Shown: positions 1-9,551 of the stretch, one piece after another
How positions within the stretch are numbered: position 1 is the first letter of the stretch
How the letters are laid out: the number at the start of each line of letters is the position of its first letter
Assembly: GCA_032719365.1 (NCBI GenBank)
Contig: CM064872.1
Span: 57,464,891 to 57,528,890, forward strand
Origin: Prinsepia uniflora
Taxonomy: Eukaryota; Streptophyta; Magnoliopsida; Rosales; Rosaceae
Direction: 5' to 3'
Length of the DNA: 64,000 nucleotides
Made by a program: the position numbers and the translations under genes
Notes under the pieces: generated by a model
What the model was told of the DNA's origin: nothing
Databases searched by the model: none
Seen by the model: the letters and a program-made list of their open reading frames with translations, nothing else

Positions 1-1280
1 CCGTAATTTTTCCGAATTCTTAAGTATTTTTAAAGTCGATCCTAAACCATCGGGCGTCCCAAAATATATCGAAACGATGTCCGATCGACACGAAACCAGT
101 CCCAAAATGTTTGTTACATCGAATAGAGTATTTCACATGTTGAACACTACCCCAAAAGACCCACGACGCGCAGTGAAAGCCACGCGCCTGCACGGTTCAT
201 CGTCCCTAACCTCTAGCCGACCGGGTTCAGACCGGTTCAGTCTAACCAAACTGGTGGTCACGGTTCAGCCTTATTTTCTCACTTGTTTTCAATCCATTTC
301 TTCCCATTTTTATTCCTAAATGTTCCTAACAACAAACCTAATCAATCCAACCGTTAAAAACAGGAAAAACAGGCCGAAAATCGTACCTTGAAGATCCATG
401 GTTGAACCGGCTACCTGGAATCGATCGCCGTCTTGGCCTCCGGCCGTCCTAGCCCTCGAAATCCATCCGAAGCTTCCCCTTAGATCACCAGGAAGTTATT
501 CCCATTAATATAATCGACTAAAAACTCCCTAAACACAAATTCAAAAATTCAAAAACAGCCTACTCACCGTCTCGGGTTTTCCTCCGCTGTGTCCACCACC
601 GTGGCCTGTCGTCCCTCACCGTGTCGTCCTAGTCTCTCTCAGTCCCTCACCAGAACATTTAAATGATTAGGGTGGTGAGGTGTGTGCTTGGGTGTGTTTG
701 TTTGCTCAAGGAAAATGGAGAATGGAGGGGGGTCGTGTTTGTGAGAGAAACAGAGCGGAAGATGATGGTACAGAGATGGGAAAATGGACGGCCAGGATAG
801 AACAAAGAAATATAGACGAAGGGTGGAGATGAGAAGTGGGTAAAATTATACAATAATAAAATAATAATATTTTAATGGTTTAGATCCACTTTTTGGGGAA
901 GTGACCAATGGGATGAGTACACTTGTCACCCATCCATGGGTCCCACTAAAATATCTGCCCAATTAGATATCGCCACATCATCCCCGTCTCGTAATGCGTG
1001 TATAGTGCAATCGAACTTCCGTGAACCATAATGTTCTCGCCCGACGTCCGATTTCAGCGTGCCGCCTGTTTACGGATTAGTATCGACCCGATCTACGTAA
1101 CGGTACTTGGCCCTCAGCCATCGGACCTCCCGGGTCAAAAGTCAACATTTTGCCCATGATCAGGGGCAAAACAGTCATTTTGCATGGTTCTTCCGATTTC
1201 GCTCAACTAATCACCGATTAACCTCAATAATCCTTGATTAGTCACTAATCTAATCCCGGAATTCAGGACGGATCGTTACA
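1..1280 (-). mobile_element. Right-hand part of a Ty3/Gypsy LTR cut by the window edge
   Basis: The block ends at 1280 with GATCGTTACA, the reverse complement of the TGTAACG start shared by the LTRs of this window, so it points left. By eye its blocks follow the order seen at about 39890-41245 in the complete solo LTR at 38353-41245. The bases after 1280 are not the pyrimidine-rich tract that lies inside a left LTR, so 1280 is an outer edge. It is either a solo LTR or the outer (5') LTR of an element to the left. The inverted-arm core lies outside the window. Short open frames here are chance. Confidence 0.8.
911..935. promoter_or_regulatory. Decayed copy of the LTR promoter-side palindrome
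   Basis: Reads GGATGAGTACACTTGTCACC plus CATCC, an imperfect version of the 12+2+12 palindrome described at 9156-9181, at the corresponding place in this LTR. Confidence 0.5.
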
Positions 1281-2009
1281 TTTAGTGCCTTGAATATTGT
1301 AGTTCTTACTCATATTGCTCCCACATCATTGAAAGGTTAAAAACCCATAATATTCAGCACAAATTGTAGAGGTGCAAAATTTTGCCATGCATTCGGGAGT
1401 ATTTTAGATTATATTTTAGAAAAAGAAAGTAGAATTTCCGTTTGAATGTAACCCACTAGATTTATCCCATATTCCTTACCCTTCATCTTCTCTTAGTAAA
1501 TAACTGGGTTCAAAATCTGAGGCCTAACACATCAATTCAATATGGAATATTTAGAATGACTCAAATTAAAATTAAAGTGGAGGGGAGACGGTGTTGATGA
1601 TGATGGAAGATGGAGGATTTCGATGAAGATGGAAGATGGAGGATTTCGATGATGATGACCATGGCGAACGATGGCGTGAGAAAGAATAGTGATAGAGGAG
1701 GGTTATTTGAGCGTTTAAGATTAGGATGAGATAAGGAAAAAGTCGTTATGTGAATTTTTAATTCTTCTACATAAAGTATATTAAACTGTAAGGGTAAATT
1801 TAAAAATTTTGGTTCATAAAGAAAAAAAAATTTAAAATTTAAAATTTAGTGCATTCAGTAATTTATGAAGTGTGAAAATTAGATCCAAAAAATAAGGCAA
1901 CAGACCACATTAACCACGCAAATACTTGACATATTCACGAACGTGATCTTGATTATTAATGCACACATTTAATGCGTCATTTTTTTATCAGTTTGTGCCC
2001 CACAAACAA
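1281..2009. other. AT-rich stretch without a recognisable gene
   Basis: I see no coherent coding frame or element terminus here. The only structure is the short duplication at 1602-1653. Confidence 0.6.
1602..1653 (+). repeat. 26-bp tandem duplication
   Basis: Two adjacent near-identical copies of a purine-rich unit beginning GATGGAAGATGGAGGATTTC. It looks like a replication-slippage duplication. Confidence 0.85.
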
Positions 2010-2467
2010 CACTGTAAGAAACAAGTCTTTATCCGGCGAAAAAATTTCATTGGGCAACGAGTGTAAATCATCGGGTAAATAGAAACCCAACGAGCTATCT
2101 TCGGGCAGCCCATCGTTGAGCCATCGTTGTCGGACCAGATATTTTAAAGACAAATTGACAAGGATCGTCGGGTAACATAAGTTTTACCCGAAACAGTGAT
2201 CGTCGGCCACAATTCGTCGGGTAACCTTGAGTCAATGCATTAAGGCCGACAAAAATATCATACTCATCGGGCAACATGCATGTTGAACGGTTCGGTGGCC
2301 ACCCACTCAAAGGATAATATTCGTCGGGTTACATTTAAATATTTGTCGAGTTACATTTAAATATCTGTTGGTTAACATTTGAACTGTTAGAAAAATGTTC
2401 GGTGGAACTCCAACGAAATGGTAATATTCATCGGGTAAGATTTTAAATGTTCGTTGGGCTAGATTGA

Positions 2468-2473
<6 letters not shown>

Positions 2474-2510
<37 letters not shown>
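2474..2510. repeat. (TA)n microsatellite
   Basis: Uninterrupted TA dinucleotide run of about 37 bp inside the CACTA relic. Confidence 0.95.
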
Positions 2511-2512
<2 letters not shown>

Positions 2513-2673
2513 TAGTTTTTTTTTCAATAATAATTTTTATATTATTTAATTGATTAAATGTTTATTAAATCTAAAAAATATGAAAAAGAAATAAAATTAA
2601 AAAATGGAATTAGAAAATATATATTTATAAAATTTAAACTATTGTTTTGAACATAATTACAATAAAATAATTT

Positions 2674-2919
2674 TTACAACGAAATATAAAAAAATGAGTG
2701 GCGGGTGGGGAGAGGATATGTCTCGGCCAAGCATCGAAAGACCACCATAAGCTGAGCCTTGATATCGTCTTTTTGAGCCTGAATTCTCTCATTTTGTGCG
2801 CTCAGCTCTGTGGTCTCAATCCAGAGGGTTGGCTTAAATTTTCCAATTTTAATGGTCAGGAAACAGCAATTATGAAGAAAGTGATCGGTTGCAGGCAGTG
2901 GCACCAGCGCTGCTATCAA
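2674..2919 (-). pseudogene. Transposase-gene C-terminal fragment (coiled coil)
   Basis: An 81-codon minus-strand open frame. Its middle (IETTELSAQNERIQAQKDDI) is a heptad-like, E/Q/K-rich helix followed by a Pro/Thr/Arg tail. Direction and position, pointing at the CACTA-like terminus at 2010, fit the tail of a transposon-encoded protein. No catalytic domain is present. The opposite-strand frame over the same bases has no such character. Function is inferred from context only. Confidence 0.4.
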
Positions 2920-2937
2920 GTTCTGATATTCTATTAA

Positions 2938-4900
2938 TGTAATGAGTTTATTAATTAAGTTGATGTCTTATTCTTGTTGTATTAGTTCTTTTATTATGCA
3001 AATGTTTCCTTCTTCATTTGTTATACATATATTTGTAAAAAAAATATTTTGTTTATTTTGGGAATCTCTTTGTTCATCCTTTTAATCTATTAACTTGTAC
3101 TATTTTCATCTTTATCAACAAAAAAAATAGTTAGTAAATTGTTTACACATATAAATATATATATATATATATATATTATATTCAGAATTATCTGACTTCT
3201 AAATTATCATTTCAATATTATTTATACAAAAATTTAATCAATTCAAATGAAGATAATTAAATCACTTATATCAATCAAATAAACAATTGGCCACGAAGTT
3301 TTTAAATACATAAGAATATTTTTAATTTTTAAAATACAAAATAAATCACATAATTTATATTAAAATTAATATTAAAGTATTTAACATTTTTTATCCACCT
3401 AAGCATTGAAAAAATAAATATCCTTTGATAAATTAACGAGAATAATTATTTTTTAATTACGATTAAGGCCAACAACAAAAAGTTATCTTCTAGATTAAAG
3501 GTTGCCACGTGATGTCACGTCATCACTCTAGCCACCCTTATTATAATTAAAGGCGCTAATTTATTAATTTCATTTAGATAATGGAGGTTAATCATTGGTC
3601 TCAACTAATATAGGGTTCATGTGTTGGCCAGGCTGGCAGTTGGAAGAAAACAAAAGCGGCATTTACTACATTGAGATATTTCTATGTCTGGGACTCACAA
3701 GATCTTCATGTCTGTTTGAATGACAGACAATCAAGCCTCCACAAAATGACAAAAGTCTTACTAGTTGCTGACGGAGGGATGACATGTGACAGATTACGTC
3801 ACGACATGTGCGTCACCTTTCGGCTCAACTTTCTGTTGTTTATTTCAGATTTGTTTTTATTTTACTTATAGATAATATTTACATCTCACACTCTATTTTC
3901 AATTTATATAAAAATTAATTTGTATACACATGATCAGAATCATTCACATTATACATAATTATTTTAAGGTCATTTTCATAAAAAAAAATATTTTCGTAAA
4001 AAAATCAACAACTTTGGAGGTCATTTAGTCATTCATATGTACCAAATAATTCAATGACATTGGTAACAAGGAAGACAATTATATTGAACCGTCAATTTAG
4101 TTTACACAAATATATAAAATGCTAAATGATCTTCAATTTAGTTTATTTTTTATATAAAATATTTTAAAATGGCGATTTAGCAATTGAATGGTTTCGATTA
4201 TAATATATTTTTACGGATTATTTTATAGATGGAAATGATAATACGAAAAAAGTATCACTATAGATAGGATGTAAGTATTTTACTTTATCATGTTGAATGG
4301 AGAGTATTCAATAGTCAAATCATATAAAGAATGAACAACTTCATCATAAAATGGATGCAAATATTATCCGTCAACCAAAAAAAAAGTATTATAATTTTCT
4401 ATACAAAAATTTGAAGAACCAAAAAAAAATCTACAACAGAGAAACAGTCATATATGTACCAGACGTTTGAAACAAGTTACACCTAGTTTGTCCATTTGTA
4501 TGGGGACGCATTATCTTCGATCGTTGTTAACAACATAAAAGCTAAAGCCTTACAATAAATAATAACCATATTCAAACCTCTGACTTAATTAAGTTACAAA
4601 AAAGATTAAGTCATCCAAAACTTTTGGGAGAAAGCATGTTTGTAGGGCCAACATAAATTTCTACAAAGTTTCTTTCACAGTTTTTGTCTGATCCTACAAC
4701 ACTCCTCGCAATCAAAGATAGCTCAAGATAGGATGTCTGCCGGAACTCGTAAAAGGAATGTATTTTTTAAAATTCATACATGCGAATTTAAATCTCATTC
4801 TGCGTTATGTATTTGATTTTGTCTTGTAAATTTGTCAAATAAGAAAAGATGAAGTGATTTTGACAGTGAAAAGAAAAGGTGGCCTAGGCAGCCAGCCGGG
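2938..4900. other. AT-rich intergenic DNA upstream of the B3 gene
   Basis: Long A/T runs and a second TA run near 3153-3177. No frame shows a recognisable domain and I find no element termini. GCCACGTGATGTCACGTCA near 3504 is a G-box/bZIP-like cluster, but it lies 1.4 kb from the gene. Confidence 0.6.
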
Positions 4901-4916
4901 CCCCTAAAACATTGCG

Positions 4917-4924
4917 TATAAATA
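4917..4924 (+). promoter_or_regulatory. TATA box of the B3 gene
   Basis: TATAAATA lies 68 bp upstream of the ATG at 4992. Transcription would start about 30 bp downstream, near 4950. That excludes the in-frame ATG at 4929, only 5 bp after the box, as the start codon. Confidence 0.75.
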
Positions 4925-4991
4925 ATACATGGTCGTAGCATTCCTTGATGTCTCAGTACTCTATACCAATACGCAGCCAAGCAAGAAAGCA

Positions 4992-5348
4992 ATGGCTCAG
5001 TTTGTGAAATGTCTTACAGAAGCAGATGTTGAGAGCACATTGTCCCTTCCGATGGATTGGCTTCCTCCGGTGCTGCCTTCCTTCCCACAAGGAAGCAAGG
5101 AGGTTGAGTTTTATGGCTCGGACCAGTTCGGGATTAATTGGGAGTTTTCCTACTACATTCGGAAGATTGGGCGTTACCGGAAGCCGGTTATTCACTCAGA
5201 GGGCTGGCTCCGGTTTGTCAATCACAAGGACCTCAAAGCTGGTGACAAGGTCATTCTTGATTCCGAGGCTCACGAGTCTAACGGCTCCAATTTCAAAATT
5301 AGAGCACAGAAGTTGAACCCCGAGAGTGATCAGTGGGAAGATGTTTAG
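4992..5348 (+). CDS. Small B3-domain DNA-binding protein (118 aa)
   Basis: Most of the protein is one plant B3 fold. It opens with FVKCLTEADV (4-13) and SLPMDWLPP (18-26), then an acidic/aromatic strand GINWEFSYY (47-55), KPVIHSEGW (64-72), FVNHKDLKAGDKVIL (75-89) and a final strand FKIRAQK (101-107). The order matches the B3 pattern of W-x-F, GW-x-x-FV and L-x-x-GD. B3 proteins are nuclear and bind DNA through this domain; no second domain is present. The single-domain, short form resembles REM-like or At2g31720-like members rather than ARF or LEC2 types. The start at 4992 is chosen because of the TATA box and its good context (G at -3, G at +4). The frame is intact and intronless. Function beyond DNA binding is not visible. 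Confidence 0.85.
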   Translation: MAQFVKCLTEADVESTLSLPMDWLPPVLPSFPQGSKEVEFYGSDQFGINWEFSYYIRKIGRYRKPVIHSEGWLRFVNHKDLKAGDKVILDSEAHESNGSNFKIRAQKLNPESDQWEDV

Positions 5349-5541
5349 TTACTTCTACATATAGTAATAATTTCTTCTCTTACATCTATTTATATATTTG
5401 ATATGATGATTTCGATGATGTTTTTGTTGTAGGTAAATGATATGTAATATTGTGGAAATAAGATGAAGAAAGGGGTTGGTGAATATCAACTTCCCTTTTA
5501 TGTTGTAAGCGTGAATTATGTAAAGGGTTTTGTCCCACGTT

Positions 5542-5547
5542 AATAAA
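5542..5547 (+). terminator. Poly(A) signal of the B3 gene
   Basis: AATAAA about 195 bp after the stop codon, in a T-rich 3' untranslated region. It is the best-placed canonical signal downstream of the gene. Confidence 0.6.
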
Positions 5548-5559
5548 AATCTTTTGCAT

Positions 5560-6767
5560 TAGTGTTCATAAGATCTTTGGCTTCTCTACTCCTGTATGAA
5601 TAATTGATTTTGGAAAGTTCATAGTTTAAAAAGTACCATGCGTGCAGTATACTTACAACCATATGCTCCCCTTTGTTGAGAATGGGATAGATGATAATTA
5701 TACTTTTCTTGAACATATAGCGAAGACAAAAAGTTGAGGTATGTCTCTTGGACAAGAATCTATCAAGACATGAACGGTATAGTAGGCGTCGAGGCGGCAA
5801 ATGTGATCTATCTATGAACTTTGATAATCAGTAGTCAATTATATTAAGTATTGACTAAGCATTAATTCAACAAGAGAAAGAAAAAAAGACTTGTCCAAAA
5901 TGCAAGATTCAAGAATCCATTACAATCATGCTAGAGATTCTTCCTAACCCCAGAAGAGATGACCACCTCATCATCTTCCAAAGATAACTTTAGATAAAAA
6001 CACAATAAGGATATGTTTTGGATGAGAAACTTGAAAATCGCAAGTAATGTATGTAGGCAAAATTGGTTAAAAGCGGAAGTTGAAAGTAGCAAGGAGTTGC
6101 AGATGATTAAATGTAAGACATATATGTGATATTTGTAGGTTACATTTATGGTGGTGTTTACTAAATCCTTTATTTATTAGTGGTATGTTATGATCATGTG
6201 GTGCTTCCTTACTATTTGCTCAATATTACCTGCTTACAATAATGCCCATAGTTTTTTTAAATTTTTTTAAATGCATATCTTAGTAATATAAATATAAATT
6301 TAAGAGAACTTTTAAGCTTTTCATTCAAACACACCCGAAGTGGAAGAAATTTATCATATATTGTTTTGTGAATTATGCCTCCTTCACTACACTCTCCGGC
6401 CACATTCTTCTCTTTGCTTCAGTTGTGTGCCACTTTTTTTTCTAGCCTTTTCTTTATTCACCGGCCTTCTCGAATTTTGTGCAATCTCACTCCCATTCAT
6501 CTTAGTCACAAAGTTCGAAATCTAGTTTCAAAATTCTTAAATTAGCGATCAATTTGGACCAAATTATTGAATTAAGGTTAAAGGATTTAATGAGGCCCTC
6601 ATAGTTTAAAAATAAAATATAATCGACTTATAAAAATTTAGATTTTTAATGATTAGGTGTGTGAGTTGAGGGTATTTTTTATATTCTTACCGTAGGCTTT
6701 CACGTATTTGGATCAACCCTATTTTCGTGCCCTTTTATTTACCTATCTTAAAAGGCATTCTAAGCCT
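5560..6767. other. AT-rich intergenic stretch, nothing recognised
   Basis: A 61-codon frame at 6340-6525 is hydrophobic but has no paired promoter or family resemblance, so I treat it as chance. No element termini were found before the solo LTR. Confidence 0.6.
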
Positions 6768-6982
6768 ATGTTTGACACGACCCATCCCAATCCCCCCGGG
6801 ATTAATGCGGGCTGTGTCATGCTCCCGTCTGACACCAAGTGCCATACAAGGGATAACCCAAGCCTTGACCCTCTCGAGGCTTCCAGAGCGCCCCAGGATC
6901 TGTGGAGGCATTTGATCTCTCGGTCTCTATTACAGCCCGCATCTGCGATCAACTTGAAAGGTATTAAAAACCCATGAAAAGC

Positions 6983-7994
6983 TGTGAGTGCACGAAAAAT
7001 AAATTGTTTAATAAAACACATTTCACAAAACACATTTATACCCTTCACTAAAAAGTATGCATGCATTCGAAAACCAATTAATTCAACCTTTTACTTAAAT
7101 CAAATCTTAGGTTTTTCCAAATCCCAAACTTAGTGAAAAATGCTTCTCAAGCAAAGCCATTTCCTTCCTCAAATCATTAGGGCCTTAGCCCAAAATCGTA
7201 AAACTAAACCATGTGGGAACTCACCCCAAAACCAACTCATGTGGGTCCCTGTCCAAATCCATTAACACAGAAATACCAATCCAATAAAATATAGTTTAAC
7301 CAATCATTGGCATCCCAGATGTCTAATAATGTCACGGTCTAAGGCTACGCGTGCTGCTTGGGATCTCAATCCGAGCCATTCCCCGAACTCAATCCGCGGT
7401 ATGACATCCCAGATGTTTATTAATACCAATCCTGATCCTGAACCTCTCTATGCGAGCCTCTTTGCGGTCTCTCCGTAGGGCGACCCCTCTCAAGAAATGC
7501 GTCGTGACTGCTCCAGTGTCCCTGACCTCTGGAAGAGATAATCCACTCATAAAGATGGTATATTAAAAAAAAAACGAAATCAAATCCATTTCAACAGGTT
7601 CTCAGCCTAATATATAATTTCCATAAACCATTTCCAAAATTCCAATATCCAAAACTCAGGGGACTCAGCCCAAAATTCCATTTCATAAATCATAACTAGG
7701 ACTCATGCCCAATATCATAACCAACTAGGCCTTAAGCCCGATAGTATAAACCAAATGGGTCTCTAGCTCGATACCTCATTAAATCAAATGGACTTCAAGT
7801 CCGATAGTTCAAAGTCAAATGGTTCTCAAACCCGATTCCATATCCATTATAAAACCATAAAACTTGGAATACGTGCAAATACGTAAATACCAAATAGCAC
7901 AATCATATGCACTAAAGGCATCTCAAATCATTGATATAAAACATATAAAACAATTATGCATGCATCATATTTAGAAAGCAATTGTCCACTCATA
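6983..7994. other. LTR core bounded by inverted arms
   Basis: Left arm TGTGAGTGCAC (6983-6993) and right arm GTCCACTCATA (7984-7994) are each one base away from the consensus pair TGTGAGTGGAC/GTCCACTCACA. Just inside them are TGCATGCA at 7058-7065 and 7957-7964. The interior holds the hairpin array. The same layout is found in the other LTRs of this window. Confidence 0.7.
7180..7832. repeat. Degenerate 30-33 bp repeat array with hairpins
   Basis: From about 7650 the units are an A-rich linker (AACCAAAT-like) plus a 12-13 bp quasi-palindrome ending CCCGAT. Examples are GGGCCTTAGCCC at 7180, GGACTTCAAGTCC at 7790 and GGTTCTCAAACC at 7821. Arms differ between units yet usually stay complementary. 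Confidence 0.7.
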
Positions 7995-9155
7995 GACTGT
8001 CCTTACTACGCCTCAAAATTCATGCCTCAAGCTTCTCCGAGCTAATCCAACCTCTCCAGATCATCCGGACCTGTCCAAATCACACTCAAAGGTTACTAAC
8101 CATCTATACAAGTCCTAATCATAAACCCCCCAAGACTCCCGAAAAAGTCAATGTGAAGTGGACACGCTCCCCTAAGCTAAAAACCTCAATTTGACAAACC
8201 TAACAATCTCCTATCGACCCGAAACCACCACCTATGCGAGGGTCAAAGTTGCTGGTCAAAAATTCAACCCTGACGTCAGCAAAGTCAATGCTGAAGTTAG
8301 GATCAACGATCAAAGTCAACGGTCAACGATGACATCACTGCTGTCAGGTTTGAGTCGTGTGAAACCTGATAGGTGCCACATGTTAGCATCCCGTTGGTTC
8401 AAGTGTCTCACATGTCAGTGACACATAGAACCATCTGATTGGTCCACATCACTGACTGGGCACTGACAACTACCACGTGGCAGTCCCTGATTGGTCCACC
8501 CATGATCCCTGTTAGATGATGATGTCACTCGATGACGTCATCATCGTTTTCAACCTTCGTCCGCGTCGACCCGGACCTCTGTAATTGGGTCACACAGACC
8601 CGCTACTCGATCCGACCTGTTCTTCCGCCTTTAACCACCGTTTCACTCCGTTTTTCGACCCTTCCCTTTGTCTCACTCCCAGAAAATGACCTATGACCTC
8701 AAAAACATGAAATACGGGCGAGAGATTACCTGTTCGAATCCAACAGTCGCGGCCAATCTTCTTGCTACCATCCTAAGCTTCCCAGCCGTCTTTCCTCTTC
8801 CATTTTGATCCCCAGACCCTCGCATAAACCCAATAAACACAACCCAATCGTTACAATCATCCCAACACGACCCGAAATGGATTTCGAAGTTTTGAATTAA
8901 AAAAAAGGTTTCGGCTTACCTTCCCCGTGGCTTCCTTCACCGTCTACGCCTTCGCCGTCTACGGCGGTCCTGTGTCGTCCATCGCCGTCTCCTGGTCTCT
9001 CAGCCACTCTCTATCTCTCTTTCTCTCTCTGAGATAAGAACTGGTAAGGGGGAAGGGATTGGGGGTGTAGGTTTGTAGGTTTCGGTTTTGGGTCGAATGA
9101 AGAAGATGAAAGATGAAGGGAAAGATGGATGCAAGTATGTGTGTTAGTGAGCAAT

Positions 9156-9181
9156 GGATGAGTGACACTTGTCACTCATCC
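9156..9181. promoter_or_regulatory. 26-bp LTR palindrome, promoter-proximal
   Basis: GGATGAGTGACA, then CT, then TGTCACTCATCC: a perfect 12-bp inverted repeat about 370 bp from the LTR start. Five other LTR copies here keep the arms while the two central bases vary (CT, TG, AG). In the LTR at 58682-60809 a TATATA motif follows about 20-25 bp downstream in LTR orientation. A bound transcription factor dimer is a plausible use (inference). Confidence 0.6.
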
Positions 9182-9551
9182 ATTGGGCCTGATCAAAATA
9201 TCTGGGCCCACACTAAAGGACAAATGACAACTTTGTCTCGTAAAACATGTCACCGTAAATAGTGCCCAAAAACGTTCGTGACTCATAACTTTTTCGTATA
9301 ACGTCCGATTTCAACGTGTCACCTGTCTACTGACTCGTATCGTCCTGATCTACGCAATGGATCTTTGTCTACGTGCAATTGACCACTCGGGTCAAAACTC
9401 AACATGTTACCCTCGTCTAGGGCCAAAATCTTCATTTTACTCTGAACGTCTGATAATCTTTGACTAAGTCCCGATTAGTCTCACTAATCCCCACTTAATT
9501 CGTCATTAACCTTAATTAATCCCGCATTTCAGGATAGGTTGTTACAATGTT

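Larger units (their letters stand above)
2010..2920 (-). mobile_element. Terminal part of a CACTA (En/Spm) DNA transposon relic
   Basis: At 2010 the sequence reads CACTGTAAGAAACAAG, close to the CACTA-type terminal motif with one change in the fifth base. It is followed over 2030-2460 by repeated TCGGGTAA/TCGTCGGGTAA-like words in both orientations, as expected of subterminal repeats in this superfamily. To the right a minus-strand frame (2674-2919) encodes a charged coiled-coil tail of the kind found in En/Spm transposase genes. The matching second terminus was not found, so the relic is probably truncated near 2940. The superfamily call rests on the terminus, the subterminal words and gene orientation together. 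Confidence 0.55.
6773..9546 (-). mobile_element. Solo LTR with perfect target duplication
   Basis: It begins TGACACGACCCATCCC and ends GGTTGTTACA (TG...CA on the minus strand), 2774 bp. It is flanked by identical 5-bp copies ATGTT at 6768-6772 and 9547-9551. No PBS, polypurine tract or coding interior is present, so it is what remains after recombination between the two LTRs of a Gypsy element. It carries the inverted-arm core (6983-7994), the hairpin array (7180-7832) and the promoter-side palindrome (9156-9181). Decay of arms and termini shows it is older than the elements at 12562 and 23546. Confidence 0.92.

Noticed and set aside
4929..4991. Longer N-terminus for the B3 protein starting at 4929
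   Set aside because: The ATG is only 5 bp downstream of the TATA box, upstream of any likely transcription start, and the extra 21 residues are not B3-like.
6340..6525. Hydrophobic 61-codon frame
   Set aside because: No promoter, no recognisable signal-peptide or family pattern, and AT-rich DNA rich in Phe/Leu codons gives such frames by chance.
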